DNA of 64,000 bases, taken from the NCBI GenBank assembly GCA_964019155.1, contig OZ025242.1, positions 65,977,040 through 66,041,039 on the forward strand, given 5' to 3'. The DNA is from Osedax fenrisi (taxonomy: Eukaryota > Annelida > Polychaeta > Sabellida > Siboglinidae). The notes under the pieces are model-generated. The model did no database searches and was not told the DNA's origin. It saw nothing but the letters and a program-made list of their open reading frames with translations. The translations under genes were made by a program, and so were the position numbers. This document shows, one piece after another, positions 1 through 11,691 of the stretch. How positions within the stretch are numbered: the stretch's first letter is position 1; each line of letters opens with the position of its first letter.

Positions 1-394
1 TTTCTTCTCTGCCATTTGGCTAAGATCGAGGTGTATATTATTAATCATAATAAGAATATTTATGTTATCGGCGTCGAGGCAAAGATAAACGTATAATGTT
101 TCCTCATTGACTTTTGACTAAGATCGAGGTGTATATGATTAATAATAATAAGAATATTTATTTTCTCGGTGTTATGACTAATATGAAATTATAATGTTTC
201 CTCTCTGCTTTTTGGCTAAGATCGAGGTGTATATGATTATTCATAAAAAGAATATTTACTTTATCGTCGTCGAGGCAAAGATAAATATACAATGTTGTTT
301 TCTGCCTTTTGGCAAAGATCGAGGTGTATATTATTAATGATAATAATAATATTTATTTTCTCGGTATTGTGACTAATGTGAATGTATAATGTTT

Positions 395-492
395 CCTCTC
401 TGCCTTTTGGCTAAGATCGAGGTGTATATGATTAATTATAATAAGAATATTTATTTTCTCGGTGTTATGACTAATATGAAATTATAATGTTT
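395..492 (+). repeat. Representative class A monomer
   Basis: This 98-bp unit represents class A. It begins cctctctgcc, carries the U2-like core at 401-417, continues gaggtgtatatgattaatta and ends with the class A 3' third (ctcggtgttatgactaatat, then gaaattataatgttt). A second class A flavour elsewhere reads ctcagtgttttgactaatgt and ends ataaagttt. GC is 27 of 98 by count, with only two CpG sites (gatcgag and ctcggt). Aligned without gaps to class B, the 3' third matches at about 21 of 32 positions, so the two classes share an ancestor and have diverged by substitution. Confidence 0.9.
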
Positions 493-1276
493 CCTCTCTG
501 CCTTTTGGCTAAGATCGAGGTGTATATGATAAATCATAATAAGAATACTTATTTTATCGGCGTAGAGGCAAAGATAAACGTATAATGTTTCCTCTCTGCC
601 TTTTGGCTAAGATCGAGTTGTATATTATTAATAATAATAAGAATATTTATTTTCTCGGTGTTATGACTAATGTGAAATTATAATGTTTCCTCTCTGACTT
701 TTGTCTAAGATCAAGGTGTATATGATTAATCATAATAAGAATATTTATTTTATCGGCGTCGAGGCAAAGATAAACGTATAATGTTTCGTCTCTGCCTTTT
801 GGCTTAGATCCAGGTGTATATGATTAATTATAATAAGAATATTTATTTTATCGTCGTTGAGGCAAAGATAAACGTATAATGTTTACTCTCTGACTTTTGG
901 CTAAGATCGAGGTATATATTATTAATGATAATAAGAATATTTATTTTCTCAGTGTTTTGACTAATGTGACATTATAAAGTTTCCTCTCTGCCTTTTGGCT
1001 AAGATCGAGGTATATATTATTAATCATAATAAGAAAATTTATTTTATCGGCGTCGAGGCAAAGATAAACGTATAATGTTTCCTCTCTGCCTTTTGGCTAA
1101 GATCGAGGTGTATATGATAAATCATTATAAGAATATTTATTTTATCGGTGTTGTGACTAATGTGAACGTATAATGTTTCCTCTCTGCCTTTTGGCTAAGA
1201 TCGAGGTGTATATGATTATTCATAAAAAGAATATTTATTTTATCGTCGTCGAGGCAAAGATAAATATACAATGTTG

Positions 1277-1373
1277 CTTTTCTGCCTTTTGGCTAAGATC
1301 AAGGTGTATATGATTAATTATAATAAAATATTTATTTTCTCGGTATTTTGAATAATGTGAAATTATAAAGTTT
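1277..1373 (+). repeat. 97-bp monomer with 1-bp deletion
   Basis: Monomer starts at 1277 and 1374 are 97 bp apart. The lost base lies in the middle block, which reads taataaaatattta instead of taataagaatattta, and the unit also has gatcaagg instead of gatcgagg. The same length variant appears near 5434, 7994, 11520, 13980, 18293 and 21340. It later mutated to taatacaatattta at 25848, 29473 and 50642, which makes it a useful lineage marker. Confidence 0.8.
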
Positions 1374-1471
1374 CCTCTCTGCCTTTTGGCTAAGATCGAG
1401 GTATATATTATTAATGATAATAAGAATATTTATTTTATCGGCGTCGAGGTAAAGATAAACGTATAATGTTT

Positions 1472-1495
1472 CTTCTCAGCCTTTTGGCTAAGATC
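1472..1495 (+). other. U2 snRNA 5'-end-like box, best match (copy 1)
   Basis: These 24 bases match U2 snRNA nt 5-28 (human numbering, from memory) with one mismatch: the monomer has cttctcagcc where U2 has CTTCTCGGCC, and both continue to TTTTGGCTAAGATC. U2 stem-loop I is GGCC-UUUU-GGCU with flanking pairs; here A replaces G opposite U, so the stem can still form. Downstream the monomer reads gaggtgtatatg where U2 reads AAGTGTAGTATCTG, so the GUAGUA branch-site-pairing element is lost. Most other monomers have cctctctgcc here. This is a U2-derived fragment, not a functional U2 gene. Confidence 0.75.
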
Positions 1496-2059
1496 GAGGT
1501 GTATATGATTAATTATAATAAGAATATTTATTTTCTCGGTGTTATGACTAATATGAAATTATAATGTTTCCTCTCTGCCTTTTGGCTAAGATCGAGGTGT
1601 ATATGATAAATCATAATAAGAATAATTATTTTATCGGCGTAGATGCAAAGATAAACGTATAATGTTTCCTATCTGCCTTTTGGCTAAGATCGAGTTGTAT
1701 ATGATTAATGATAATAAGAATATTTATTTTCTCGGTATTGTGACTAATGTGATTGTATAATGTTTCCTCTCTGCCTTTTGGCTAAGATCGAGGTGTATAT
1801 GATTAATTATAATAAGAATATTTATTTTCTCGGTGTTATGACTAATATTAAATTATAATGTTTCCTCTCTGCCTTTTGGCTAAGATCGAGGTGTATATGA
1901 TAAATCATAATAAGAATAATTATTTTATCGGCGTAGATGCAAAGATAAACGTATAATGTTTCCTATCTGCCTTTTGGCTAAGATCGAGTTGTATATGATT
2001 AATGATAATAAGAATATTTATTTTCTCGGTATTGTGACTAATGTGATTGTATAATGTTT
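1472..2059 (+). repeat. 3-monomer tandem duplication
   Basis: Monomers starting at 1472, 1570 and 1668 are repeated at 1766, 1864 and 1962 (offset 294 bp, three monomers). The trio is: a class A unit with gattaattat; a class B unit with gataaatcat, aataattatttt and gtagatgc; and a class A unit with gagttgtatatg and ggtattgtgactaatgtgat. The second trio has taatattaaa in place of taatatgaaa. The duplication recurs at about 5584-6171 and 11668-12255. Confidence 0.8.
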
Positions 2060-2353
2060 CCTCTCTGCCTTTTGGCTAAGATCGAGGTGTATATGATTAA
2101 TTATAATAAGAATACTTATTTTATCGGTGTTTTTACTAATGTGAAATTATAATGTTTCCTCTCTGCCTTTTGGCTAAGATCGAGGTGTATATGATAAATC
2201 ATAATAAGAATATTTATTTTATCGGCGTCGAGACAAAGATAAACGTATAATGTTTCCTCTCTGCCTTTTGGCTAAGATCGAGGTATATATTATTAATCAT
2301 AATAAGAATATTTATTTTATCGGCGTCGAGGTAAAGATAAACGTATAATGTTT

Positions 2354-2377
2354 CTTCTCAGCCTTTTGGCTAAGATC
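2354..2377 (+). other. U2 snRNA 5'-end-like box, best match (copy 2)
   Basis: Same cttctcagcc form as at 1472, exactly nine monomers (882 bp) downstream. The preceding monomer also shares the gaggtaaag variant with the one before 1472, so this copy arose by a local duplication of that segment rather than independently. Confidence 0.72.
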
Positions 2378-4112
2378 GAGGTGTATATGATTAATTATAA
2401 TAAGAATATTTATTTTCTCGGTGTTATGACTAATATGAAATTATAATGTTTACTCTCTGCCTTTTGGCTAAGATCGAGGTGTATATGATAAATCATAATA
2501 AGAATAATTATTTTATCGGCGTAGATGCAAAGATAAACGTATAATGTTTCCTATCTGCCTTTTGGCTAAGATCGAGTTGTATATGATTAATGATAATAAG
2601 AATATTTATTTTCTCGGTATTGTGACTAATGTGATTGTATAATGTTTCCTCTCTGCCTTTTGGCTAAGATCGAGATGTATATGATTAATTATAATAAGAA
2701 TATTTATTTTCTCGGTGTTATGACTAATATGAAATTATAATGTTTCCTCTCTGCCTTTTGGCTAAGATCGAGGTGTATATGATAAATCATAATAAGAATA
2801 CTTATTTTATCGGTGTTTTTACTAATGTGAAATTATAAAGTTTCCTCTCTGCCTTTTGGCTAAGATCGAGGTGTATATGATTAATTATAATAAGAATATT
2901 TATTTTCTCGGTGTTATGACTAATATGAAATTATAATGTTTCCTCTCTGCCTTTTGGCTAAGATCGAGGTGTATATGATAAATCATAATAAGAATATTTA
3001 TTTTATCGGCGTCGAGACAAAGATAAATGTATAATGTTTCCTCTCTGCCTTTTGGCTAAGATCGAGGTATATATTATTAATGATAATAAGAATATTTATT
3101 TTCTCAGTGTTTTGACTAATGTGAAATTATAAAGTTCCTCTCTGCCTTTTGGCTAAGATCGAGGTATATATTATTAATGATAATAAGAATATTTATGTTA
3201 TCGGCGTCGAGGCAAAGATAACGTATAATGTTTCTTCTCTGCCATTTGGCTAAGATCGAGGTGTATATTATTAATCATAATAAGAATATTTATGTTATCG
3301 GCGTCGAGGCAAAGATAAACGTATAATGTGTCCTCTCTGACTTTTGGTTAAGATCGAGATGAATATGATTAATTATAATAAGAATATTTATTTTATCGGC
3401 GTTGAGGCAAAGATAAACGTATAATGTTTCCTCTCTGCCTTTTGGCTAAGATCGAGGTGTATATGATTATTCATAAAAAGAATATTTATTTTATCGTCGT
3501 CGAGGCAAAGATAAATATACAATGTTGCTTTTCTGCCTTTTGGCTAAGATCGAGGTGTATATGATAAATCATAATAAGAATATTTATTTTATCGGCGTCG
3601 AGGCAAAGATAAACGTATAATGTTTCCTCTCTGCCTTTTGGCTAAGATCGAGGTGTATATGATTAATTATAATAAGAATATTTATTTTCTCGGTGTTGTG
3701 ACTAATATGAAATTATAATGTTTCCTCTCTGCCTTTTGGCTAAGATCGAGGTATATATTATTAATGATAATAAGAATATTTATTTTATCGGATTCGAGGC
3801 AAAGATAAACGTATAATGTTTCCTCTCTGCCTTTTGGCTAAGATCGAGGTATATATTATTAACCATAATAAGAATATTTATTTTATCGGCGTCGAGGCAA
3901 AGATAAACGTATAATGTTTCCTCTCTGAATTTTGGCTAAGATCGAGGTATATATTATTAATGATAATAAGAATATTTATTTTCTCAGTGTTTTGACTAAT
4001 GTGAAATTATAAAGTTTCCTCTCTGCCTTTTGGCTAAGATCGAGGTATATATTATTAATGATAATAAGAATATTTATGTTATCGGCGTCGAGGCAAAGAT
4101 AAACGTATAATG

Positions 4113-6440
4113 TTTCTTCTCTGCCATTTGGCTAAGATCGAGGTGTATATTATTAATCATAATAAGAATATTTATGTTATCGGCGTCGAGGCAAAGATAA
4201 ACGTATAATGTTTCCTCATTGACTTTTGACTAAGATCGAGGTGTATATGATTAATAATAATAAGAATATTTATTTTCTCGGTGTTATGACTAATATGAAA
4301 TTATAATGTTTCCTCTCTGCTTTTTGGCTAAGATCGAGGTGTATATGATTATTCATAAAAAGAATATTTACTTTATCGTCGTCGAGGCAAAGATAAATAT
4401 ACAATGTTGTTTTCTGCCTTTTGGCAAAGATCGAGGTGTATATTATTAATGATAATAATAATATTTATTTTCTCGGTATTGTGACTAATGTGAATGTATA
4501 ATGTTTCCTCTCTGCCTTTTGGCTAAGATCGAGGTGTATATGATTAATTATAATAAGAATATTTATTTTCTCGGTGTTATGACTAATATGAAATTATAAT
4601 GTTTCCTCTCTGCCTTTTGGCTAAGATCGAGGTGTATATGATAAATCATAATAAGAATACTTATTTTATCGGCGTAGAGGCAAAGATAAACGTATAATGT
4701 TTCCTCTCTGCCTTTTGGCTAAGATCGAGTTGTATATTATTAATAATAATAAGAATATTTATTTTCTCGGTGTTATGACTAATGTGAAATTATAATGTTT
4801 CCTCTCTGACTTTTGTCTAAGATCAAGGTGTATATGATTAATCATAATAAGAATATTTATTTTATCGGCGTCGAGGCAAAGATAAACGTATAATGTTTCG
4901 TCTCTGCCTTTTGGCTTAGATCCAGGTGTATATGATTAATTATAATAAGAATATTTATTTTATCGTCGTTGAGGCAAAGATAAACGTATAATGTTTACTC
5001 TCTGACTTTTGGCTAAGATCGAGGTATATATTATTAATGATAATAAGAATATTTATTTTCTCAGTGTTTTGACTAATGTGACATTATAAAGTTTCCTCTC
5101 TGCCTTTTGGCTAAGATCGAGGTATATATTATTAATCATAATAAGAAAATTTATTTTATCGGCGTCGAGGCAAAGATAAACGTATAATGTTTCCTCTCTG
5201 CCTTTTGGCTAAGATCGAGGTGTATATGATAAATCATTATAAGAATATTTATTTTATCGGTGTTGTGACTAATGTGAACGTATAATGTTTCCTCTCTGCC
5301 TTTTGGCTAAGATCGAGGTGTATATGATTATTCATAAAAAGAATATTTATTTTATCGTCGTCGAGGCAAAGATAAATATACAATGTTGCTTTTCTGCCTT
5401 TTGGCTAAGATCAAGGTGTATATGATTAATTATAATAAAATATTTATTTTCTCGGTATTTTGAATAATGTGAAATTATAAAGTTTCCTCTCTGCCTTTTG
5501 GCTAAGATCGAGGTATATATTATTAATGATAATAAGAATATTTATTTTATCGGCGTCGAGGTAAAGATAAACGTATAATGTTTCTTCTCAGCCTTTTGGC
5601 TAAGATCGAGGTGTATATGATTAATTATAATAAGAATATTTATTTTCTCGGTGTTATGACTAATATGAAATTATAATGTTTCCTCTCTGCCTTTTGGCTA
5701 AGATCGAGGTGTATATGATAAATCATAATAAGAATAATTATTTTATCGGCGTAGATGCAAAGATAAACGTATAATGTTTCCTATCTGCCTTTTGGCTAAG
5801 ATCGAGTTGTATATGATTAATGATAATAAGAATATTTATTTTCTCGGTATTGTGACTAATGTGATTGTATAATGTTTCCTCTCTGCCTTTTGGCTAAGAT
5901 CGAGGTGTATATGATTAATTATAATAAGAATATTTATTTTCTCGGTGTTATGACTAATATTAAATTATAATGTTTCCTCTCTGCCTTTTGGCTAAGATCG
6001 AGGTGTATATGATAAATCATAATAAGAATAATTATTTTATCGGCGTAGATGCAAAGATAAACGTATAATGTTTCCTATCTGCCTTTTGGCTAAGATCGAG
6101 TTGTATATGATTAATGATAATAAGAATATTTATTTTCTCGGTATTGTGACTAATGTGATTGTATAATGTTTCCTCTCTGCCTTTTGGCTAAGATCGAGGT
6201 GTATATGATTAATTATAATAAGAATACTTATTTTATCGGTGTTTTTACTAATGTGAAATTATAATGTTTCCTCTCTGCCTTTTGGCTAAGATCGAGGTGT
6301 ATATGATAAATCATAATAAGAATATTTATTTTATCGGCGTCGAGACAAAGATAAACGTATAATGTTTCCTCTCTGCCTTTTGGCTAAGATCGAGGTATAT
6401 ATTATTAATCATAATAAGAATATTTATTTTATCGGCGTCG
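4113..6440 (+). repeat. Opening block, copy 2
   Basis: Second copy of 1-2330. It starts at tttcttctctgccatttggc and follows the first copy monomer by monomer to about 6440. Everything downstream of about 4936 in this copy was copied again to 11020 onward, so this block is a donor in two successive duplications. Confidence 0.85.
5584..5607 (+). other. U2 snRNA 5'-end-like box, best match (copy 3)
   Basis: Counterpart of the 1472 box in the second copy of the opening block (offset 4112). It again shows cttctcagcc followed by ttttggctaagatc, one mismatch to U2 nt 5-28. Confidence 0.72.
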
Positions 6441-7346
6441 ATGCAAAGATAAACGTATAATGTTTCCTCTCTGAATTTTGGCTAAGATCGAGGTATATAT
6501 TATTAATGATAATAAGAATATTTATTTTCTCAGTGTTTTGACTAATGTGAAATTATAAAGTTCCTCTCTGCCTTTTGGCTAAGATCGAAGTATATATTAT
6601 TAATGATAATAAGAATATTTATGTTATCGGCGTCGAGGCAAAGATAAACGTATAATGTTTCTTCTCTGCCATTTGGCTAAGATCGAGGTGTATATGATTA
6701 ATTATAATAAGAATATTTATTTTCTCGGTGTTATGACTAATATGAAATTATAATGTTTCCTCTCTGCCTTTTGGCTAAGATCGAGGTGTATATGATAAAT
6801 CATAATAAGAATAATTATTTTATCGGCGTAGATGCAAAGATAAACGTATAATGTTTCCTATCTGCCTTTTGGCTAAGATCGAGTTGTATATGATTAATGA
6901 TAATAAGAATATTTATTTTCTCGGTGTTATGACTAATATGAAATTATAATGTTTCCTCTCTGCCTTTTGGCTAAGATCGAGGTGTATATGATAAATCATA
7001 ATAAGAATACTTATTTTATCGGTGTTTTTACTAATGTGAAATTATAAAGTTTCCTCTCTGCCTTTTGGCTAAGATCGAGGTGTATATGATTAATTATAAT
7101 AAGAATATTTATTTTCTCGGTGTTATGACTAATATGAAATTATAATGTTTCCTCTCTGCCTTTTGGCTAAGATCGAGGTGTATATGATAAATCATAATAA
7201 GAATATTTATTTTATCGGCGTCGAGACAAAGATAAACGTATAATGTTTCCTCTCTGCCTTTTGGCTAAGATCGAGGTATATATTATTAATCATAATAAGA
7301 ATATTTATTTTATCGGCGTCGAGGCAAAGATAAACGTATAATGTTT

Positions 7347-7455
7347 CCTCTCTGAATTTTGGCTAAGATCGAGGTATATATTATTATTATATATTATTAA
7401 TGATAATAAGAATATTTATTTTCTCAGTGTTTTGACTAATGTGAAATTATAAATT
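7347..7455 (+). repeat. 109-bp monomer with 13-bp insertion (copy 1)
   Basis: Adjacent monomer starts at 7347 and 7456 are 109 bp apart. The unit has an extra 13 bp in tattattatatattatta, apparently a local duplication of the AT stretch by slippage, and a 2-bp loss in aaattcctctctg (usual aaagtttcctctctg). It is identical in design at 13333 and 20692 and seen nowhere else, so it marks descent of these three segments from one source. Confidence 0.85.
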
Positions 7456-10383
7456 CCTCTCTGACTTTTGGTTAAGATCGAGGTGTATATGATTAATTAT
7501 AATAAGAATATTTATTTTACCGGCGTTGAGGCAAAGATAAACGTATAATGTTTCTTCTCTGCCTTTTGGCTAAGATCGAGGTGTATATGATTAATCATAT
7601 AAAGAATATTTATTTTATCGGCGTCGAGGCAAAGATAAACGTATAATGTTTCCTCTCTGACTTTTGGCTAAGATCGAGGTGTATATGATTAATTATAATA
7701 AGAATATTTATTTTATCGGCGTTGAGGCAAAGATAAACGTATAATGTTTCCTCTCTGCCTTTTGGCTAAGATCGAGGTGTATATGATTATTCATAAAAAG
7801 AATATTTATTTTATCGTCGTCGAGGCAAAGATAAATATACAATGTTGCTTTTCTGCCTTTTGGCTAAGATCGAGGTGTATATGATAAATCATAATAAGAA
7901 TATTTATTTTATCGGCGTCGAGGCAAAGATAAACGTATAATGTTTCCTCTCTGCCTTTTGGCTAAGATCAAGGTGTATATGATTAATTATAATAAAATAT
8001 TTATTTTCTCGGTATTTTGACTAATGTGAAATTATAAAGTTTCCTCTCTGCCTTTTGGCTAAGATCGAGGTATATATTATTAATGATAATAAGAATATTT
8101 ATTTTATCGGCGTCGAGGTAAAGATAAACGTATAATATTTCTTCTCTGCATTTTGGCTAAGATCGAGGTGTATATGATTAATTATAATAAGAATATTTAT
8201 TTTATCGGTGTTATGACTAATATGAAATTATAATGTTTCCTCTCTGCCTTTTGGCTAAGATCGAGGTGTATATGATAAATCATAATAAGAATACTTATTT
8301 TATCGGTGTTTTTACTAATGTGAAATTATAAAGTTTCCTATCTGCCTTTTGGCTAAGATCGAGGTGTATATGATTATTCATAAAAAGAATATTTACTTTA
8401 TCGTCGTCGAGGCAAAGATAAATATACAATGTTGCTTTTCTGCCTTTTGGCTAAGATCGAGGTGTATATTATTAATGATAATAAGAATATTTATTTTCTC
8501 AGTGTTTTGGCTAATGTGAAATTATAAAGTTTCCTCTCTGCCTTTTGGCTAAGATCGAGGTATATATTATTAATCATAATAAGAAAATTTATTTTATCGG
8601 CGTCGAGGCAAAGATAAACGTATAATGTTTCCTCTCTGACTTTTGGCTAAGATCGAGGTGTATATTATTAATTATAATAAGAATATTTATTTTCTCGGTG
8701 TTATGACTAATATGAAATTATAATGTTTCCTCTCTGCTTTTTGGCTAAGATCGAGGTGTATATGATTATTCATAAAAAGAATATTTACTTTATCGTCGTC
8801 GAGGCAAAGATAAATATACAATGTTGCTTTTCTGCCTTTTGGCTAAGATCGAGGTGTATATTATTAATGATAATAAGAATATTTATTTTCTCAGTGTTTT
8901 GACTAATGTGAAATTATAAAGTTTCCTCTCTGCCTTTTGGCTAAGATTGAGGTATATATTATTAATCATAATAAGAATATTTATTTTATCGGCGTCGAGG
9001 CAAAGATAAACGTATAATGTTTCCTCTCTGACTTTTGGCTAAGATCGAGGTGTATATTATTAATGATAATAAGAATATTTATTTTCTCAGTGTTTTGACT
9101 AATGTGAAATTATAAAGTTTCCTCTCTGCCTTTTGGCTAAGATCGAGGTATATATTATTAATCATAATAAGAATATTTATTTTATCGGCCTCGAGGCAAA
9201 GATAAACGTATAATGTTTCCTCTCTGACTTTTGGCTAAGATCGAGGTGTATATTATTAATGATAATAAGAATATTTATTTTCTCAGTGTTTTGACTAATG
9301 TGAAATTATAAAGTTTCCTCTCTGCCTTTTGGCTAAGATCGAGGTATATATTATTAATGATAATAAGAATATTTATGTTATCGGCGTCGAGGCAAAGATA
9401 AACGTATAATGTTTCTTCTCTGCCATTTGGCTAAGATCGAGGTGTATATGATTAATGATAATAAGAATATTTATTTTATCGGCGTAGATGCAAAGATAAA
9501 CGTATAATGTTTCCTCTCTGCCTTTTGGCTAAGATCGAGTTGTATATGATTAATGCTAATAAGAATATTTATTTTCACGGTATTGTGACTAATGTGAATG
9601 TATAATGTTTCCTCTCTGCCTTTTGGCTAAGATCGAGGTGTATATGATTAATTATAATAAGAATATTTATTTTCTCGGTGTTGTGACTAATATGAAATTA
9701 TAATGTTTCCTCTCTGCCTTTTGGCTAAGATCGAGGTGTATATGATAAATCATAATAAGAATACTTATTTTATCGGCGTAGAGGCAAAGATAAACGTATA
9801 TTGTTTCCTCTCTGCCTTTTGGCTAAGATCGAGGTGTATATGATAAATCAAAATAAGAATAATGATTTTATCGGCGTAGATGCAAAGATAAACGTATAAT
9901 GTTTCCTCTCTGCCTTTTGGCTAAGATCGAGTTGTATATGATTAATGATAATAAGAATATTTATTTTCTCGGTATTGTGACTAATGTGAATGTATAATGT
10001 TTCCTCTCTGCCTTTTGGCTAAGATCGAGGTGTATATGATTAATTATAATAAGAATATTTATTTTCTCGGTGTTATGACTAATATGAAATTATAATGTTT
10101 CCTCTCTGCCTTTTGGCTAAGATCGAGGTGTATATGATAAATCATAATAAGAATACTTATTTTATCGGCGTAGAGGCAAAGATAAACGTATAATGTTTCC
10201 TCTCTGCCTTTTGGCTAAGATCGAGTTGTATATGATTAATGATAATAAGAATATGTATTTTCTCGGTGTTGTGACTAATGTGAATGTATAATGTTTCCTC
10301 TCTGCCTTTTGGCTAAGATCGAGGTGTATATGATTAATTATAATAAGAATATTTATTTTCTCGGTGTTATGACTAATATGAAA

Positions 10384-11020
10384 TTATAATGTTTCCTCTC
10401 TGCCTTTTGGCTAAGATCGAGGTGTATATGATTATTCATAAAAAGAATAATTATTTTATCGTCGTCGAGGCAAAGATAAACGTATAATGTTTCCTCTCTG
10501 CCTTTTGGCTAAGATCGAGGTGTATATGATTATTCATAAAAAGAATATTTATTTTATCGTCGTCGAGGCAAAGATAAATATACAATGTTGCTTTTCTGCC
10601 TTTTGGCTAAGATCGAGATGTATATGATTAATTATAATAAGAATATTTATTTTATCGGCGTCGAGGCAAAGATAAATGTATAATGTTTCCTCTCTGACTT
10701 TTGGCTAAGATCAGGGTGTCTATGATTAATTATAATAAGAATATTTATTTTCTCGGTGTTATGACTAATATGAAATTATAATGTTTCCTCTCTGCCTTTT
10801 GGCTAAGATCGAGGTGTATATGATTATTCATAAAAAGAATAATTATTTTATCGTCGTCGAGGCAAAGATAAACGTATAATGTTTCCTCTCTGCCTTTTGG
10901 CTAAGATCGAGGTGTATATGATTATTCATAAAAAGAATATTTATTTTATCGTCGTCGAGGCAAAGATAAATATACAATGTTGCTTTTCTGCCTTTTGGCT
11001 AAGATCGAGATGTATATGAT
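10384..11020 (+). repeat. Local re-duplication at the D1 junction
   Basis: The two class B monomers with gattattcataaaaag, one carrying aataattatttt and one aatatttatttt, plus the following gagatgtatatg monomer occur at about 10384-10680. They recur immediately at about 10774-11020, just before copy b of D1 begins. A short tandem duplication at the exact junction fits unequal exchange as the cause of the larger duplication. Confidence 0.65.
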
Positions 11021-11667
11021 TAATTATAATAAGAATATTTATTTTATCGTCGTTGAGGCAAAGATAAACGTATAATGTTTACTCTCTGACTTTTGGCTAA
11101 GATCGAGGTATATATTATTAATGATAATAAGAATATTTATTTTCTCAGTGTTTTGACTAATGTGACATTATAAAGTTTCCTCTCTGCCTTTTGGCTAAGA
11201 TCGAGGTATATATTATTAATCATAATAAGAAAATTTATTTTATCGGCGTCGAGGCAAAGATAAACGTATAATGTTTCCTCTCTGCCTTTTGGCTAAGATC
11301 GAGGTGTATATGATAAATCATTATAAGAATATTTATTTTATCGGTGTTGTGACTAATGTGAACGTATAATGTTTCCTCTCTGCCTTTTGGCTAAGATCGA
11401 GGTGTATATGATTATTCATAAAAAGAATATTTATTTTATCGTCGTCGAGGCAAAGATAAATATACAATGTTGCTTTTCTGCCTTTTGGCTAAGATCAAGG
11501 TGTATATGATTAATTATAATAAAATATTTATTTTCTCGGTATTTTGAATAATGTGAAATTATAAAGTTTCCTCTCTGCCTTTTGGCTAAGATCGAGGTAT
11601 ATATTATTAATGATAATAAGAATATTTATTTTATCGGCGTCGAGGTAAAGATAAACGTATAATGTTT

Positions 11668-11691
11668 CTTCTCAGCCTTTTGGCTAAGATC
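11668..11691 (+). other. U2 snRNA 5'-end-like box, best match (copy 4)
   Basis: Counterpart of the 5584 box in the 11-16.5 kb duplication (offset 6084). It carries the same cttctcagcc start and the 17-nt U2 core. The four best matches therefore trace to one source monomer spread by segmental duplication. Confidence 0.72.

Larger units (their letters stand above)
1..2330 (+). repeat. Opening block, copy 1 (offset 4112)
   Basis: This block of about 24 monomers recurs at 4113-6440 with a constant offset of 4112 bp. Private variants occur in both at the expected places: cctcattgacttttgac (near 103 and 4215), ttgttttctgcc (near 295 and 4407), taataaaatattta (near 1322 and 5434) and the cttctcagcc box (1472 and 5584). 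Homology stops near 2330, where this copy reads gtcgaggtaaag and the other gtcgatgcaaag. Its first four monomers also match those at 41280 and 62449. Confidence 0.85.
4936..10774 (+). repeat. Segmental duplication D1, copy a
   Basis: About 5.8 kb recurs at 11020-16564. The offset is 6084 at 4964/11048, 5986 at 7354/13340 and 5790 at 9555/15345. These steps of 98 and 196 bp mean one monomer and then two monomers are missing from copy b. The missing single monomer is next to 6440 in copy a, and the missing pair lies in the dimer run at about 8500-9300. Markers shared by both copies include the 109-bp monomer and the unique taatgctaataag variant (9555 and 15345). Ends are approximate. Confidence 0.8.

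Noticed and set aside
465..480. Branch-point-like TGACTAAT in class A, which might pair with U2
   Set aside because: It resembles the yeast TACTAAC and the fly CTAAT motifs. But short AT-rich motifs of this kind are expected by chance, the U2-like box lacks GUAGUA, and class B has no equivalent.
7370..7400. AT-rich 13-bp insertion as a transposon footprint or origin
   Set aside because: The extra bases duplicate the neighbouring tatatattatta stretch and are explained by slippage. There are no terminal repeats or target-site duplication.
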